Shown here: positions 14,925 to 23,576 of the stretch, one piece after another
How the letters are laid out: each line of letters begins with the position of its first letter
Numbering within the stretch: the first letter of the stretch is position 1
Source: Microtetraspora glauca
GTDB lineage: Bacteria > Actinomycetota > Actinomycetes > Streptosporangiales > Streptosporangiaceae
Length of the DNA stretch: 64,000 nucleotides
Direction of reading: 5' to 3'
Assembly (NCBI GenBank): GCA_001570385.1
Contig: BBYL01000016.1
Coordinates: forward strand, 62,001 to 126,000
The notes under the pieces: model-generated
Told to the model about the DNA's origin: nothing
The model's database searches: none
The model's input: only the letters and a program-made list of their open reading frames with translations
Made by a program: the position numbers and the translations under genes

Positions 14925-17783
14925 ATGACAGAGATCGTGAACGGCACCGAGACGGGCACCGGGGGACGGGGTGGCAAGCGGCCGGCGCGTAAGGGGCTCA
15001 AGATGAAGCGCGTCTTCACCACCCCGGGGGTCCACCCGTACGACGCGGTGACCTGGGAGCGCCGCGACGTCGTCATGACGAACTGGCGCGACGGCTCGAT
15101 CAACTTCGAGCAGCGCGGAGTGGAGTTCCCCGAGTTCTGGTCGGTCAACGCCGCCAACATCGTCACCAGCAAGTACTTCCGCGGCGCCGTCGGCACGCCC
15201 CAGCGCGAGTCGAGCCTGCGGCAGCTCGTCGACCGGGTCGTGGACGTCTACACCAGGACCGGGATCGAGAACGGCTACTTCGCCAGCGACGAGGACGCCG
15301 AGATCTTCGACCACGAACTCAAGCACGCCCTGATCAACCAGGTCTTCAGCTTCAACTCGCCGGTGTGGTTCAACGTGGGGACTGCCTCGCCGCAGCAGGT
15401 GAGCGCGTGCTTCATCCTGGCCGTGGACGACCAGATGGAGTCCATCCTTGAGTGGTACAAGGAAGAGGGCGTCATCTTCAAGGGCGGTTCCGGTTCGGGG
15501 ATCAACCTCTCCCGCATCCGTTCCAGCAAGGAACTGCTCTCCAGCGGTGGCACGGCCAGCGGCCCGGTGTCGTTCATGCGCGGCGCCGACGCCTCGGCGG
15601 GCACGATCAAGTCCGGCGGCGCGACCCGCCGGGCGGCCAAGATGGTCGTCCTGGACGTCGATCACCCCGACATCGAGGAGTTCATCGACACCAAGGCGCG
15701 TGAGGAGGACAAGATCCGCGCGCTCCGCGACGCCGGGTTCGACATGGACCTCGGCGGCAAGGACATCGTGTCCGTCCAATACCAGAACGCCAACAACTCC
15801 GTCCGGGTCTCCGACGAGTTCATGCGCGCCGTCGAGAGCAACGGCGACTTCGGCCTGCGCGCCCGGCTGACCGGCGAGATCATCGAGAAGGTCGACGCGA
15901 AGTCGCTGTTCCGCAAGATGGCCAAGGCCGCCTGGGAGTGCGCCGACCCCGGCGTGCAGTACGACGACACGATCAACGACTGGCACACCTGCCCGGAGAC
16001 CGGGCGGATCACCGCGAGCAACCCCTGCTCGGAGTACCTCCACCTGGACAACTCCTCCTGCAACCTCGCGTCGATCAACCTGCTGAAGTTCCTGCGCGAC
16101 GACGACACGTTCGACGTGGAGAACTTCGTCAAGCTGACCGAGCTGATCATCACCGCGATGGACATCTCGATCACCTTCGCCGACTTCCCGACCGAGAAGA
16201 TCGGCGAGACCACCCGGGCCTATCGCCAGCTCGGCATCGGCTACGCCAACCTCGGCGCCCTGCTGATGGCCACCGGCCACGCCTACGACTCCGAGGGCGG
16301 CCGCGCGATCGCCGGCGCCATCACCTCGCTGATGACCGGTGCCTCCTACCGCCGCTCGGCGGAGCTCGCCGCGATCGTCGGGCCGTACGACGGGTACGCG
16401 CGCAACGCCGAGGCGCACAAGCGCGTCATGCGCAAGCACGCGCACGCCAACGACGACATGCGCACGGTCGACGACATGGACCGGGTCATCCACGCCGAGG
16501 CCACCCGGCAGTGGCAGGAGTGCCTCCGGCTGGGTGAGAAGAACGGCTACCGCAACGCCCAGGCGTCGCTGCTCGCGCCCACCGGCACCATCGGTCTGAT
16601 GATGGACTGCGACACCACCGGCATCGAGCCCGACCTCGCACTGGTCAAGTTCAAGAAGCTGGTCGGCGGCGGTTCCATGCAGATCGTCAACCAGACGATC
16701 CCGAGGGCGCTGCGGCAGCTCGGCTACCAGGAGGAGCAGGTCGAGGCGATCGTCGATTACATCGCCGAGCACGGTCACGTGGTCGACGCCCCCGTCCTGC
16801 GGCCCGAGCACTACGAGGTGTTCGACTGCGCCATGGGCGAGCGGGCCATCGCACCGATGGGCCACGTCCGCATGATGGCGGCGACCCAGCCGTTCCTGTC
16901 CGGCGCGATCTCCAAGACCGTCAACCTGCCCGAGTCGGCCACCGTGGACGACATCGAGCAGGTCTACCTGGAGGGCTGGAAGCTCGGGCTGAAGGCCCTG
17001 GCCGTCTACCGCGACAACTGCAAGGTCGGCCAGCCGCTCTCGGCCGCCAAGAAGACCACCGAGGAGAGCACCGAGGAGAGCACCGAGGAGGCCGCCGAGC
17101 AGGCGCCCCAGGTCCAGGTCATCGAGGTGCCGCGGCCGACCCGCCGCCGGATGCCCAACCAGCGGCCGAGCCTGACCACCCGCTTCACCGTGGGCGGGGC
17201 GAAGGGCTACATGACCGCTTCGTCCTACCCCGACGACGGTCTCGGCGAGGTCTTCCTCAAGATGTCCAAGCAGGGTTCGACCCTCGCGGGAGTCATGGAC
17301 GCCTTCTCCGTCGCCATCTCGATCGGCCTGCAGTACGGCGTGCCGCTGGACACCTACGTCCAGAAGTTCGTCAACATGCGCTTCGAGCCGGCCGGCATGA
17401 CCGACGACCCGGACGTCAGGATGGCCCAGTCGGTGATGGACTACATCTTCCGGCGGCTGGCGCTCGACTACCTGCCGTACGAGGACCGCGCGGCCCTCGG
17501 CATCTTCTCGGCCGCCGAGCGCGCCGCGCAGGCGCGCGGTGAGGACCCGGCGGCGCTCCAGGACGTCGTGGACACGGCGGCGCTGGCCCAGTCCGCGCCG
17601 ATCGAGGAGAAGCGCGCGGAGGTGGCGCTGCCCGAGCCCAGGCGTGCCTCGGTGGACTCCCTGGAGAGCCACCAGGGCCGTACGGCCGACGCGCCGCTGT
17701 GCATGACCTGCGGCACGAAGATGCGCCCGGCGGGCAGCTGCTACGTCTGCGAGGGCTGCGGCAGCACCAGCGGCTGCAGCTGA
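14925..17783 (+). CDS. nrdJ: Class II (B12-dependent) ribonucleotide reductase
   Basis: This 952-residue enzyme reduces ribonucleotides to deoxyribonucleotides, using adenosylcobalamin to generate the thiyl radical, so it works with or without oxygen. The ATG has a strong ribosome site (GGGAGGGGG). Seen are GGSGSGINLSRIR, NPCSEYLHLDNSSCNLASIN with conserved Cys, a Glu/Thr-rich linker near residue 710 (repeated TEESTEE), and a C-terminal Cys-rich tail (LCMTCGTKM, CYVCEGCGS) that serves as the redox shuttle/zinc-ribbon end. Length is normal for actinobacterial NrdJ. No cobalamin riboswitch is evident in the 108 bp after nrdR; control is probably through the NrdR boxes upstream of nrdR. Confidence 0.96.
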   Translation: MTEIVNGTETGTGGRGGKRPARKGLKMKRVFTTPGVHPYDAVTWERRDVVMTNWRDGSINFEQRGVEFPEFWSVNAANIVTSKYFRGAVGTPQRESSLRQLVDRVVDVYTRTGIENGYFASDEDAEIFDHELKHALINQVFSFNSPVWFNVGTASPQQVSACFILAVDDQMESILEWYKEEGVIFKGGSGSGINLSRIRSSKELLSSGGTASGPVSFMRGADASAGTIKSGGATRRAAKMVVLDVDHPDIEEFIDTKAREEDKIRALRDAGFDMDLGGKDIVSVQYQNANNSVRVSDEFMRAVESNGDFGLRARLTGEIIEKVDAKSLFRKMAKAAWECADPGVQYDDTINDWHTCPETGRITASNPCSEYLHLDNSSCNLASINLLKFLRDDDTFDVENFVKLTELIITAMDISITFADFPTEKIGETTRAYRQLGIGYANLGALLMATGHAYDSEGGRAIAGAITSLMTGASYRRSAELAAIVGPYDGYARNAEAHKRVMRKHAHANDDMRTVDDMDRVIHAEATRQWQECLRLGEKNGYRNAQASLLAPTGTIGLMMDCDTTGIEPDLALVKFKKLVGGGSMQIVNQTIPRALRQLGYQEEQVEAIVDYIAEHGHVVDAPVLRPEHYEVFDCAMGERAIAPMGHVRMMAATQPFLSGAISKTVNLPESATVDDIEQVYLEGWKLGLKALAVYRDNCKVGQPLSAAKKTTEESTEESTEEAAEQAPQVQVIEVPRPTRRRMPNQRPSLTTRFTVGGAKGYMTASSYPDDGLGEVFLKMSKQGSTLAGVMDAFSVAISIGLQYGVPLDTYVQKFVNMRFEPAGMTDDPDVRMAQSVMDYIFRRLALDYLPYEDRAALGIFSAAERAAQARGEDPAALQDVVDTAALAQSAPIEEKRAEVALPEPRRASVDSLESHQGRTADAPLCMTCGTKMRPAGSCYVCEGCGSTSGCS

Positions 17784-17826
17784 CCTCGGGCGATTCACGG
17801 GCGTGAAATAGCCCGTCAGGCCCGTC

Positions 17827-17865
17827 AGGGGCGGGGAACCGGCGAGAGTCCGGCTCCCCGCCCCT
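17827..17865 (+). terminator. Terminator of nrdRJ
   Basis: AGGGGCGGGG pairs with CCCCGCCCCT, and inner CCGG with CCGG, giving about 14 bp around a short loop. It begins 43 bp after the nrdJ stop. Confidence 0.8.
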
Positions 17866-17878
17866 GCGTGTTCCCGTC

Positions 17879-18007
17879 GTGGCCGTGGAACGGCGGCTCG
17901 TGAACGCCTTCACGCCCGACGAACTCGTGCCGCTGAGGGAGTCGCTCGAACACGCCGTCGCCGTCCTCACCGACGGCGAGCCCGCGGACGAGGCCGACCC
18001 GAGCTGA
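17879..18007 (+). pseudogene. Remnant of a MarR-family regulator (C-terminal helix only)
   Basis: A 42-codon frame reads VAVERRLVNAFTPDELVPLR and on to LTDGEPADEADPS. The pattern of an amphipathic helix, a FTPDEL turn and a second helix resembles the dimerisation end of MarR proteins. Nothing upstream matches the DNA-binding part, since the nrdJ terminator lies there. It ends 34 bp before the nitronate monooxygenase. It could instead be a real small protein or chance. Confidence 0.3.
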
Positions 18008-18041
18008 CAGCCGGTCGCGCGGGCGGGGTTAGGCTGCCGCC

Positions 18042-19073
18042 ATGCTCGATCGCATCCTGCACTCGCTCGCCCACCCGGTCGTCCTGTCGCCGATGGCGGG
18101 CGGGGCGGGCACGGCGGAGTTGTGCGTGGCCGTGTCCGAGGCCGGTGGCCTGGGGTTCCTGGCCGCCGGATACAAGAGCGGCGACGCCATGATGGACCAG
18201 GTCGAGCAGGTCAGGGCGGCCACGGACCGGCCGTTCGGGGTGAACCTCTTCGTGCCGGGCGAGCCGGCCGATCCCGACGTGGTGGAGGCCTACCGCGCGG
18301 AGCTCGCCCCGGAGGCCGAGCGGTACGGCGTCGAGCTGCCCGAGGTCCCGCTCGACGATGACGACGACTGGGACGCCAAGCTCCAGCTGCTCCTGCGGCG
18401 GCCGGTCCCGTTGGTGAGCTTCACGTTCGGGTGCCCCGGCCTGCCCCTCGTCGACCGCCTGCACGAGGTGGGGACGGCCGTCATCGTGACCGTCACCGAT
18501 CCCGGTGAGGCGGTCGCCGCCGTGGCCGCGGGCGCTGACGCGCTGTGCGTCCAGGGACCGGAGGCAGGCGCGCACCGGGGCTCCTTCGTGCCGCGCAAGC
18601 CGTACGGCGAGGGCGAACCCGGGCTGATCGACCTGCTGAGCGCGGTCGGGAAGGCCGCCCGCGTGCCGTTGATCGCGTCGGGAGGAATCGGGGACGGCGC
18701 CGCCGCGGCGGCGGTGCGCGCGGCGGGCGCGGCGGCCGTGCAGCTCGGGACGGCCTTCCTCCTGACTCCGGAGAGCGGGACGAACCCCGTGCACCGGGCC
18801 GCGCTGCGCGATCCGCGTTACACGTCCACCACGGTGACCACCGCGTTCTCCGGGCGGCCCGCTCGCGGCTTGACCAACAGGTTCATCCTCGATCACGCGC
18901 ACGCACCGGTCGGCTATCCGGCCGTTCACCACCTGACGACGCCGATCCGCCGCGCCGCCGTGGCCCAGGGCGACCCCGGCGGGGTCAACCTCTGGGCGGG
19001 TACGGCCTGGCGGCAGGCGGCCGAGCGGCCCGCGGCGGAAGTGGTGCGCGAGATCGGCGAGGCGTTCGCCTGA
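18042..19073 (+). CDS. Nitronate monooxygenase (2-nitropropane dioxygenase family)
   Basis: This is a 343-residue FMN-dependent TIM-barrel enzyme that oxidises alkyl nitronates and detoxifies propionate-3-nitronate. Seen are the N-terminal PVVLSPMAGGAGTAELCVAVSEAGGLGF segment (split: PVVLSPMAGG, then AGGLGFLAAGY), the central SFTFGCP, the GADALCVQGPEAGAHRGSF motif with the active-site His, and the phosphate-binding IASGGIGDG followed by AVQLGTAFLLTPES. Length and motifs are normal for the class. It stands alone on its strand, preceded by the MarR-like remnant. Confidence 0.92.
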   Translation: MLDRILHSLAHPVVLSPMAGGAGTAELCVAVSEAGGLGFLAAGYKSGDAMMDQVEQVRAATDRPFGVNLFVPGEPADPDVVEAYRAELAPEAERYGVELPEVPLDDDDDWDAKLQLLLRRPVPLVSFTFGCPGLPLVDRLHEVGTAVIVTVTDPGEAVAAVAAGADALCVQGPEAGAHRGSFVPRKPYGEGEPGLIDLLSAVGKAARVPLIASGGIGDGAAAAAVRAAGAAAVQLGTAFLLTPESGTNPVHRAALRDPRYTSTTVTTAFSGRPARGLTNRFILDHAHAPVGYPAVHHLTTPIRRAAVAQGDPGGVNLWAGTAWRQAAERPAAEVVREIGEAFA

Positions 19074-19156
19074 CCCGCGTGGTGTCGGTGGCGCCGGACC
19101 CCATGCCGAGCCGCACCGGACGCTGGAGCCGCTGCCCTGAACCCGTCGCCCGGCCG

Positions 19157-19975
19157 TCAGTGTCGCTGGCAGGCGGGGCACCAGAACAGGCCGCGCGACT
19201 CGAGGTCGGCGGTGCGGACCTCGCCGCCGCAGACGTGACAGTGCTGCCCGGCCCGGCGGTAGACGTAGACCTCGCCACCGTGGTCGTCCACCCGGGGCGG
19301 CCGCCCCATGGCCTCGGGCATGTGCGCGGGGCGCACGGTGTCGATCCGGCCAGAGGCGGCGCCGTCGCGCATGAGCACGACGAGATCGGCCCAGATCGCC
19401 TCCCACTCCGCGCGGCTCAGGTCGCGCCCCGCGCGGTAGGGGTCGACGCCGTGGCGGAAGAGGACCTCGGCCCGGTAGATGTTGCCGACCCCGGCGATCA
19501 CCTTCTGGTCCATGAGCAGCGCCGCGATCGGCCCCCGTGACCTGCTGATCCGCGACCAGGCGCGTTCGGGGTCGTCGTGCGGGCGCAGCGGGTCCGGGCC
19601 GAGGCGGTCGTGCACCGCCTGCTTCTCCCCGGCGGTGATCAGCTCGCACGCCGTGGGCCCGCGCAGGTCCGCGTAGCTCTCCCCGCCCTCCAGGCGGAGC
19701 CGTACGGCGCCGACGGGGGCGGGGGCGGGGGACGGGCCGAAGGCCACCTTTCCGTAGAGGCCGAGGTGGACGCGCACCCAGCCGTTGCCGTCGAACCCGT
19801 CGAACCCGAGGAAGAGGTGTTTTCCGTGAGCGTCCGTCACGGCCAGGCGCTGTCCGTCGATCAGCGCGGCACTGTCGGAGAACTTGCCCTGGGGACTGCT
19901 CGCCGCGACCGGGGTCCCCGCGAAACGCCGGCCGTACTCGGCCGCGAGCCGGTGAATGATGTGACCTTCGGGCAT
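19157..19975 (-). CDS. Nei/Fpg-family DNA glycosylase (endonuclease VIII-like)
   Basis: This 272-residue base-excision repair enzyme removes oxidised pyrimidines or purines and cuts the abasic site. The N-terminus MPEGHIIHRLA exposes the catalytic Pro after Met removal, with Glu next to it. A conserved Lys lies in SSPQGKFSD (near residue 52), the helix-two-turn-helix in LLMDQKVIAGVGNIYRAEVLF, and the C-terminal zinc finger in HCHVCGG and WCPACQRH. PEGH at the N-terminus is typical of the actinobacterial Nei2 group rather than MutM (PELPEVE). It is convergent with the nitronate monooxygenase. Confidence 0.93.
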   Translation of the reverse strand: MPEGHIIHRLAAEYGRRFAGTPVAASSPQGKFSDSAALIDGQRLAVTDAHGKHLFLGFDGFDGNGWVRVHLGLYGKVAFGPSPAPAPVGAVRLRLEGGESYADLRGPTACELITAGEKQAVHDRLGPDPLRPHDDPERAWSRISRSRGPIAALLMDQKVIAGVGNIYRAEVLFRHGVDPYRAGRDLSRAEWEAIWADLVVLMRDGAASGRIDTVRPAHMPEAMGRPPRVDDHGGEVYVYRRAGQHCHVCGGEVRTADLESRGLFWCPACQRH

Positions 19976-20041
19976 CGGCGGGCAGCGCTCCGGAATTCGG
20001 GGAGGGGGAAGCCCACCTTATCCGCGTCCCTGCCCGGCTGG

Positions 20042-20485
20042 TCAGTCCGTCTCGAACGCGAGCCGGTCGGTCAGCCAGCGGTGGAACTTGATCGCGGACC
20101 TGACCCAGTGGGCGACCACCGTGGTGAGGTGCTCGCGGGTGACCCCGGCGCCGATGTAGAGCTGGGAGTCGCCCACCACGCGCATCACGCCGCTGTCCTG
20201 GGTGAAGCTGTAGACCTTCGGCCACATGGTGTCGGCGTTCCACTCGTTCAGCGCGGTGACCAGCATCGGCTTGTCGTCGACCGAGTAGTACCTCTCGTAG
20301 AAGGTGCGGATCGTGAACAGGTCTCCCTCGGAACCGAACAGGAAGAAGACCGTGAGCTCCGCCGTGGAGATGGCGATGTCACCCTCGGAGTCGAGGGTGT
20401 GCTCGAGGTCCAACTCGTCCAGGATCTCTCTGATCAACTCCTGATCAGGCTGGACGACCGCTGGGGAAGGGGTCACGGACCCCAT
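20042..20485 (-). CDS. YbjN-domain protein
   Basis: This is a 147-residue protein from the ATG at 20485; an upstream TTG at 20506 is a weaker choice, and neither has a strong ribosome site. The body with VFFLFGSEGDLFTIRTFYE and ALNEWNADTMWPKVYSF matches the YbjN/type III secretion chaperone-like fold common in actinobacteria. Members are small cytoplasmic proteins of unclear role, often linked to stress responses. It is divergent from the sigma factor 35 bp away, so the two promoters share the gap. Confidence 0.78.
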   Translation of the reverse strand: MGSVTPSPAVVQPDQELIREILDELDLEHTLDSEGDIAISTAELTVFFLFGSEGDLFTIRTFYERYYSVDDKPMLVTALNEWNADTMWPKVYSFTQDSGVMRVVGDSQLYIGAGVTREHLTTVVAHWVRSAIKFHRWLTDRLAFETD

Positions 20486-20519
20486 CCTGCACCATGTAAC
20501 CGTCAATAAGCTGGCGGAT

Positions 20520-21395
20520 ATGGTGGACGAATTCGAGAAACATCGCTCACGGATGTTCGCTCTGGCATACCGGTTGCTGGGGTCCGCGGTCGAGGCCGAG
20601 GACGCCGTTCAGGACACCTATCTGCGCTGGAGTGCGGCCCACCACGACGAGATCCGGTCGCCCGGCGCCTGGCTGGCCAAGGTGCTGACGAACCTCTGCC
20701 TCAACCGGCTGACCTCGGCCAGGGCGCGGCGCGAGCAGTACATCGGCCCGTGGCTGCCCGAGCCCGTTCTCACGGACGCGCCGTTCGAGACCGCCGAGCG
20801 GCGTGACTCGATCTCGATGGCGTTCCTGGTGCTCCTCGAACGGCTCACGCCCGCCGAGCGCGCCGTCTTCGTGCTGCGCGAGGCGTTCTCGTACGGCTAT
20901 CGCGAGATCGCCGACGTGCTCGAACTGTCGGAGGTGAACGCCAGGCAGCTCCACCGGCGGGCGCGGCAGCGTATCGGGGACCGGCGACGCTTCGACGCCC
21001 CGGCCGACGCCCGCCGACGCGTGGTGGAGCGGTTTCTCGACGCGGCGCGGGACGGCGATCTCGCCGGGCTCGAACGGCTGCTCGCGGCCGATGTCGTGGC
21101 CTGGTCCGACGGTGGGGGCAAGGCCGCGGCCGCGCGCCGCGCGGTGTCCGGGGCGGCCCACGTGGCCCGGTTCGTCGCGGGTCTGGCCGCCAAATTCGGC
21201 GGCCCCTCCCTCGGCCTGGCGCACGCCGAGATCAACGGGGAGGCCGGTGTGGTCGCGTCCGTCGACGGGGCGGTCACAGTGGTGTTCGTCCTGGAGACCG
21301 ATGGAGAACAGATCTTCGGCCTGCGCGCCGTGCTCAACCCGGACAAGCTCGCTTTCCTCGTGGGGCAGCTCGCGGGCACGAATGCAGCGAGTTGA
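20520..21395 (+). CDS. ECF41-type RNA polymerase sigma factor with SnoaL-like C-terminal domain
   Basis: The protein has 291 residues. It has sigma region 2 (MFALAYRLLGSAVEAEDAVQDTYLRW, in parts), sigma region 4 (LTPAERAVFVLREAFSYGYREIADVL), and a C-terminal SnoaL-like domain. That domain carries the two marks of ECF41 factors: DGGGK near residue 197 and NPDKL near residue 274. In this group the C-terminal extension replaces an anti-sigma factor and modulates activity. ECF41 genes are typically followed by a carboxymuconolactone decarboxylase, oxidoreductase or epimerase gene that they control. Here an NmrA/SDR-type gene follows, with a candidate promoter between. Confidence 0.93.
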   Translation: MVDEFEKHRSRMFALAYRLLGSAVEAEDAVQDTYLRWSAAHHDEIRSPGAWLAKVLTNLCLNRLTSARARREQYIGPWLPEPVLTDAPFETAERRDSISMAFLVLLERLTPAERAVFVLREAFSYGYREIADVLELSEVNARQLHRRARQRIGDRRRFDAPADARRRVVERFLDAARDGDLAGLERLLAADVVAWSDGGGKAAAARRAVSGAAHVARFVAGLAAKFGGPSLGLAHAEINGEAGVVASVDGAVTVVFVLETDGEQIFGLRAVLNPDKLAFLVGQLAGTNAAS

Positions 21396-21460
21396 TACGC
21401 GAGCCTTCCTCGGGTCGGTCCGCCGGCTCGTCGGGCCGGTCGGAGATTCACTCCTGAGAC

Positions 21461-21466
21461 TGTCAC
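21461..21466 (+). promoter_or_regulatory. ECF41-type -35 element upstream of the SDR gene
   Basis: TGTCAC, the -35 core reported for ECF41-dependent promoters, lies 36 bp before the SDR start. I do not see a clean CGTC -10 at the expected spacing (the sequence there is GGTCGCC), so this is tentative. Confidence 0.35.
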
Positions 21467-21496
21467 GATTCAAGGTGGTCGCCGGTTCCTGTAGGC

Positions 21497-22294
21497 ATGA
21501 GGGAATCGATACTTGTCACCGGCGGCACCGGAACCCTGGGCCGTCATGTGGTCGACCGGCTTCACGGGAGCGACATCCGGGTGCTCACCCGCTCACCGCG
21601 GGCGAGCGCGCCGTACACCGCCGTGGCCGGGGACCTCGCCACCGGCGTCGGCCTCGATGAGGCGGTCGCGGGAGCGGGCACGATCGTCCACCTCGCGAGC
21701 GACCCTCGCCGGCCGCGTACGGACGTCGACGGCACCCGCCGCCTGATCGACGCCGCCAGGCGGGCGGGCACGCGACATCTGGTGTTCATCTCGATCGTCG
21801 GCGTCGACCGCCATCCGTACGCGTACTACCAGGCGAAATACGTGGTCGAAGGCATGATCGAGGACTCCGGGCTGCCGTACACGATCGTGCGGACCACCCA
21901 GTTCCACGACCTGGTGCTCTTCATGGCGCAGACCCTGGCGCGGCTGCCCGTGACGCCGATCCCCTCCGGGTGGAGTTTCCAGCCGGTCGAGACAGGCGAG
22001 GTGGCCGACCGGATGGCCGCGCTGGCGCTGAGTGAGCCGGCCGGGCGGGTGCCCGACATGGGCGGACCGGAGATCCTCCCGGCCCGGGAGTTCGTCGGGG
22101 AGTACCTGGCCGCCGTTGGTCGGCGTCGTCCCCTCGTGCCGGTACGGGTCCCGGGGAAGGTTTCGCAGGCATTCCGCAGAGGGGTCCACCTCGCCCCCGA
22201 CCACGCGGACGGGCGTCGCGTGTACCGGGAGTTCCTGGCGGAGCGCGTCAGGCGGGGACGGCCCGCCGCGGGTTACGGGAGGTCGTGGGCATGA
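21497..22294 (+). CDS. NmrA/SDR-family NAD(P)-binding epimerase-like protein
   Basis: This 265-residue protein has a Rossmann N-terminus ILVTGGTGTLGRHVV that binds NAD(P). YYQAKYVVEGMI supplies the atypical SDR Tyr/Lys pair. The C-terminal part resembles NmrA-like or DUF2867-type oxidoreductases. Substrate unknown. It is the expected target partner of the upstream ECF41 sigma factor. Its TGA overlaps the ATG of the next gene (ATGA), so those two are translationally coupled. Confidence 0.88.
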   Translation: MRESILVTGGTGTLGRHVVDRLHGSDIRVLTRSPRASAPYTAVAGDLATGVGLDEAVAGAGTIVHLASDPRRPRTDVDGTRRLIDAARRAGTRHLVFISIVGVDRHPYAYYQAKYVVEGMIEDSGLPYTIVRTTQFHDLVLFMAQTLARLPVTPIPSGWSFQPVETGEVADRMAALALSEPAGRVPDMGGPEILPAREFVGEYLAAVGRRRPLVPVRVPGKVSQAFRRGVHLAPDHADGRRVYREFLAERVRRGRPAAGYGRSWA

Positions 22295-22737
22295 CCGGAC
22301 CCGCTTTCGCCCGCCGTACGGCCATGCCGCGGCTGGGGCTCGGATACCTCGCCGTCACCGAGATCGTCGTCGGGCTCTGGCAGTTGCTCCTGCCCCGGTC
22401 GTTCTACGACGACTTCCCGCTCCCCGGGCATCCGTGGGTCGCGATGCTGCCCTCGTACAACGAGCACCTGCTGCGCGACCTCGGCGGCCTCAACACCGGG
22501 ATGGGGGTCATGCTCATGATCGCGGCCGTCACGCTGGATCGCCTGCTCACGCGAACGGTCCTGCTCGGGTACCTGCTGTACTCGGCGACCCATCTGGCCT
22601 TCCATCTCGGACACCTCTCCCACTTCACCGTGTTCGACGTGGTCGGTCAGGTGGTCACCCTGACGCTGGGCGCGGTGCTTCCGATCCTCCTGCTGTGCGC
22701 GTCGGGCCGGGGGCGACCTCAGCCGCCGTTCGCGTAG
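22291..22737 (+). CDS. Small integral membrane protein
   Basis: This 148-residue protein is started at the ATG overlapping the previous stop; a GTG 6 nt upstream is possible. It has four hydrophobic segments: LGLGYLAVTEIVVGLW, a central MGVMLMIAAV, LLGYLLYSATHLAFHLGH and VVTLTLGAVLPILLL. A His-rich turn (HLAFHLGHLSH) lies in the third. The layout is like DoxX/DUF4345-type proteins. Function unknown; probably part of the ECF41 response unit. Confidence 0.8.
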   Translation: MTGPAFARRTAMPRLGLGYLAVTEIVVGLWQLLLPRSFYDDFPLPGHPWVAMLPSYNEHLLRDLGGLNTGMGVMLMIAAVTLDRLLTRTVLLGYLLYSATHLAFHLGHLSHFTVFDVVGQVVTLTLGAVLPILLLCASGRGRPQPPFA

Positions 22738-22794
22738 ACCTCGTCCCGCGGGTGCCGCCGCCGGCCCGGGTGCCGGCGTCGCTGGGAGCGCCTG

Positions 22795-22932
22795 ATGGCG
22801 ATCATGGACGGCCTCACCGTCGAGCAGTACCGGGTCACGGTCCACACTCTCCGCACGATGGCGGCGAACCTGGAGACGGCCGGGCGGCGGGAGGTTCAGC
22901 CGATACGGGTTCCCGCGCGGCGCAGTACGTGA
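22795..22932 (+). pseudogene. Second MarR-like C-terminal remnant
   Basis: A 45-codon frame begins MAIMDGLTVEQYRVTVHTLR and continues with TMAANLETAG, which resembles the last two helices of MarR regulators. No upstream DNA-binding domain is present in any frame. Its tail overlaps the end of the convergent PPOX-family gene by 37 bp, as expected for a decaying fragment. Low confidence. Confidence 0.3.
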
Positions 22933-23537
22933 TCGGGGACGTCGTGGCCGGCCGACGGGTCGGTCACCGGGGCCTGCCAGGTGGTGGAGAGAGGCAGCAC
23001 GCCCGCCCACACGTCATGCGGATCGTCGGCGTCGTCGGGCGGGCCCTGCCGGATCTTGACCGACGCCTCCTCCAGCGAGATCGCCAGGATCGTGGTGGCC
23101 GCCAGTTCCTTGCGGTTCGGCCGGCGCGCGTACTCCCACTGCCCGGGGGCGGTGTGCTCGGTGAGGAGGCGGAGGGCCTCCAGCTTCTCCTCGCCCTCCA
23201 GGGCGCGCGGGACCCCGTAGATCACCGCGCTCCGGTAGTTGACGCCGTGTTCGAAGACCGACCTGGCCAGGACGAGGCCGTCGACGTGCGTGACCGTCAC
23301 GCAGACGGTCCGCCCTTCGCCGGTAAGGCTGCGGCTGGCGACCGATCCGTGGATGTAGACGTGCTCGGAGTCGAAGCCGTAGACCGTGGGCACCACCATG
23401 GGTGCGCCGTCCACGATCACCCCGAGATGGCAGACGAACCCGGCTCCGAGGACGTCGAACAGCTCCTGCCTGCCCGTACGGCCCTGCTCGCGCAGCCTGC
23501 GGTGCCGGGTTCGGTCAGTTGTGGACAGATCACCCAT
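22896..23537 (-). CDS. Pyridoxamine 5'-phosphate oxidase-like flavin-binding protein
   Basis: This 213-residue protein of the split-barrel flavin-binding fold has LFDVLGAGFVCHLGVIVDGAPMVVPTVYGF in its first strands (shown in parts), the YIHGSVASRSL phosphate-binding motif, and NYRSAVIYGVP. The family (Pyridox_ox_2) binds FMN or F420 and includes nitroimidazole-resistance-like proteins. Substrate unknown. The ATG at 23537 is followed by a charged N-terminus. A small gene lies just upstream on the same strand. Confidence 0.87.
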   Translation of the reverse strand: MGDLSTTDRTRHRRLREQGRTGRQELFDVLGAGFVCHLGVIVDGAPMVVPTVYGFDSEHVYIHGSVASRSLTGEGRTVCVTVTHVDGLVLARSVFEHGVNYRSAVIYGVPRALEGEEKLEALRLLTEHTAPGQWEYARRPNRKELAATTILAISLEEASVKIRQGPPDDADDPHDVWAGVLPLSTTWQAPVTDPSAGHDVPDHVLRRAGTRIG

Positions 23538-23576
23538 GAGGTGACATCCAATCAGTACGGCAGAGCCGTTGGAAAG

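Noticed and set aside
14529..17798. 1089-codon open frame antisense to nrdJ
   Set aside because: Its length comes from the high third-position GC of nrdJ. No motif is visible and nrdJ is certain.
17784..17826. Possible cobalamin riboswitch near nrdJ
   Set aside because: The B12-dependent enzyme suggests one, but neither the nrdR leader nor the nrdR-nrdJ gap shows a B12-box-like core or the length needed.
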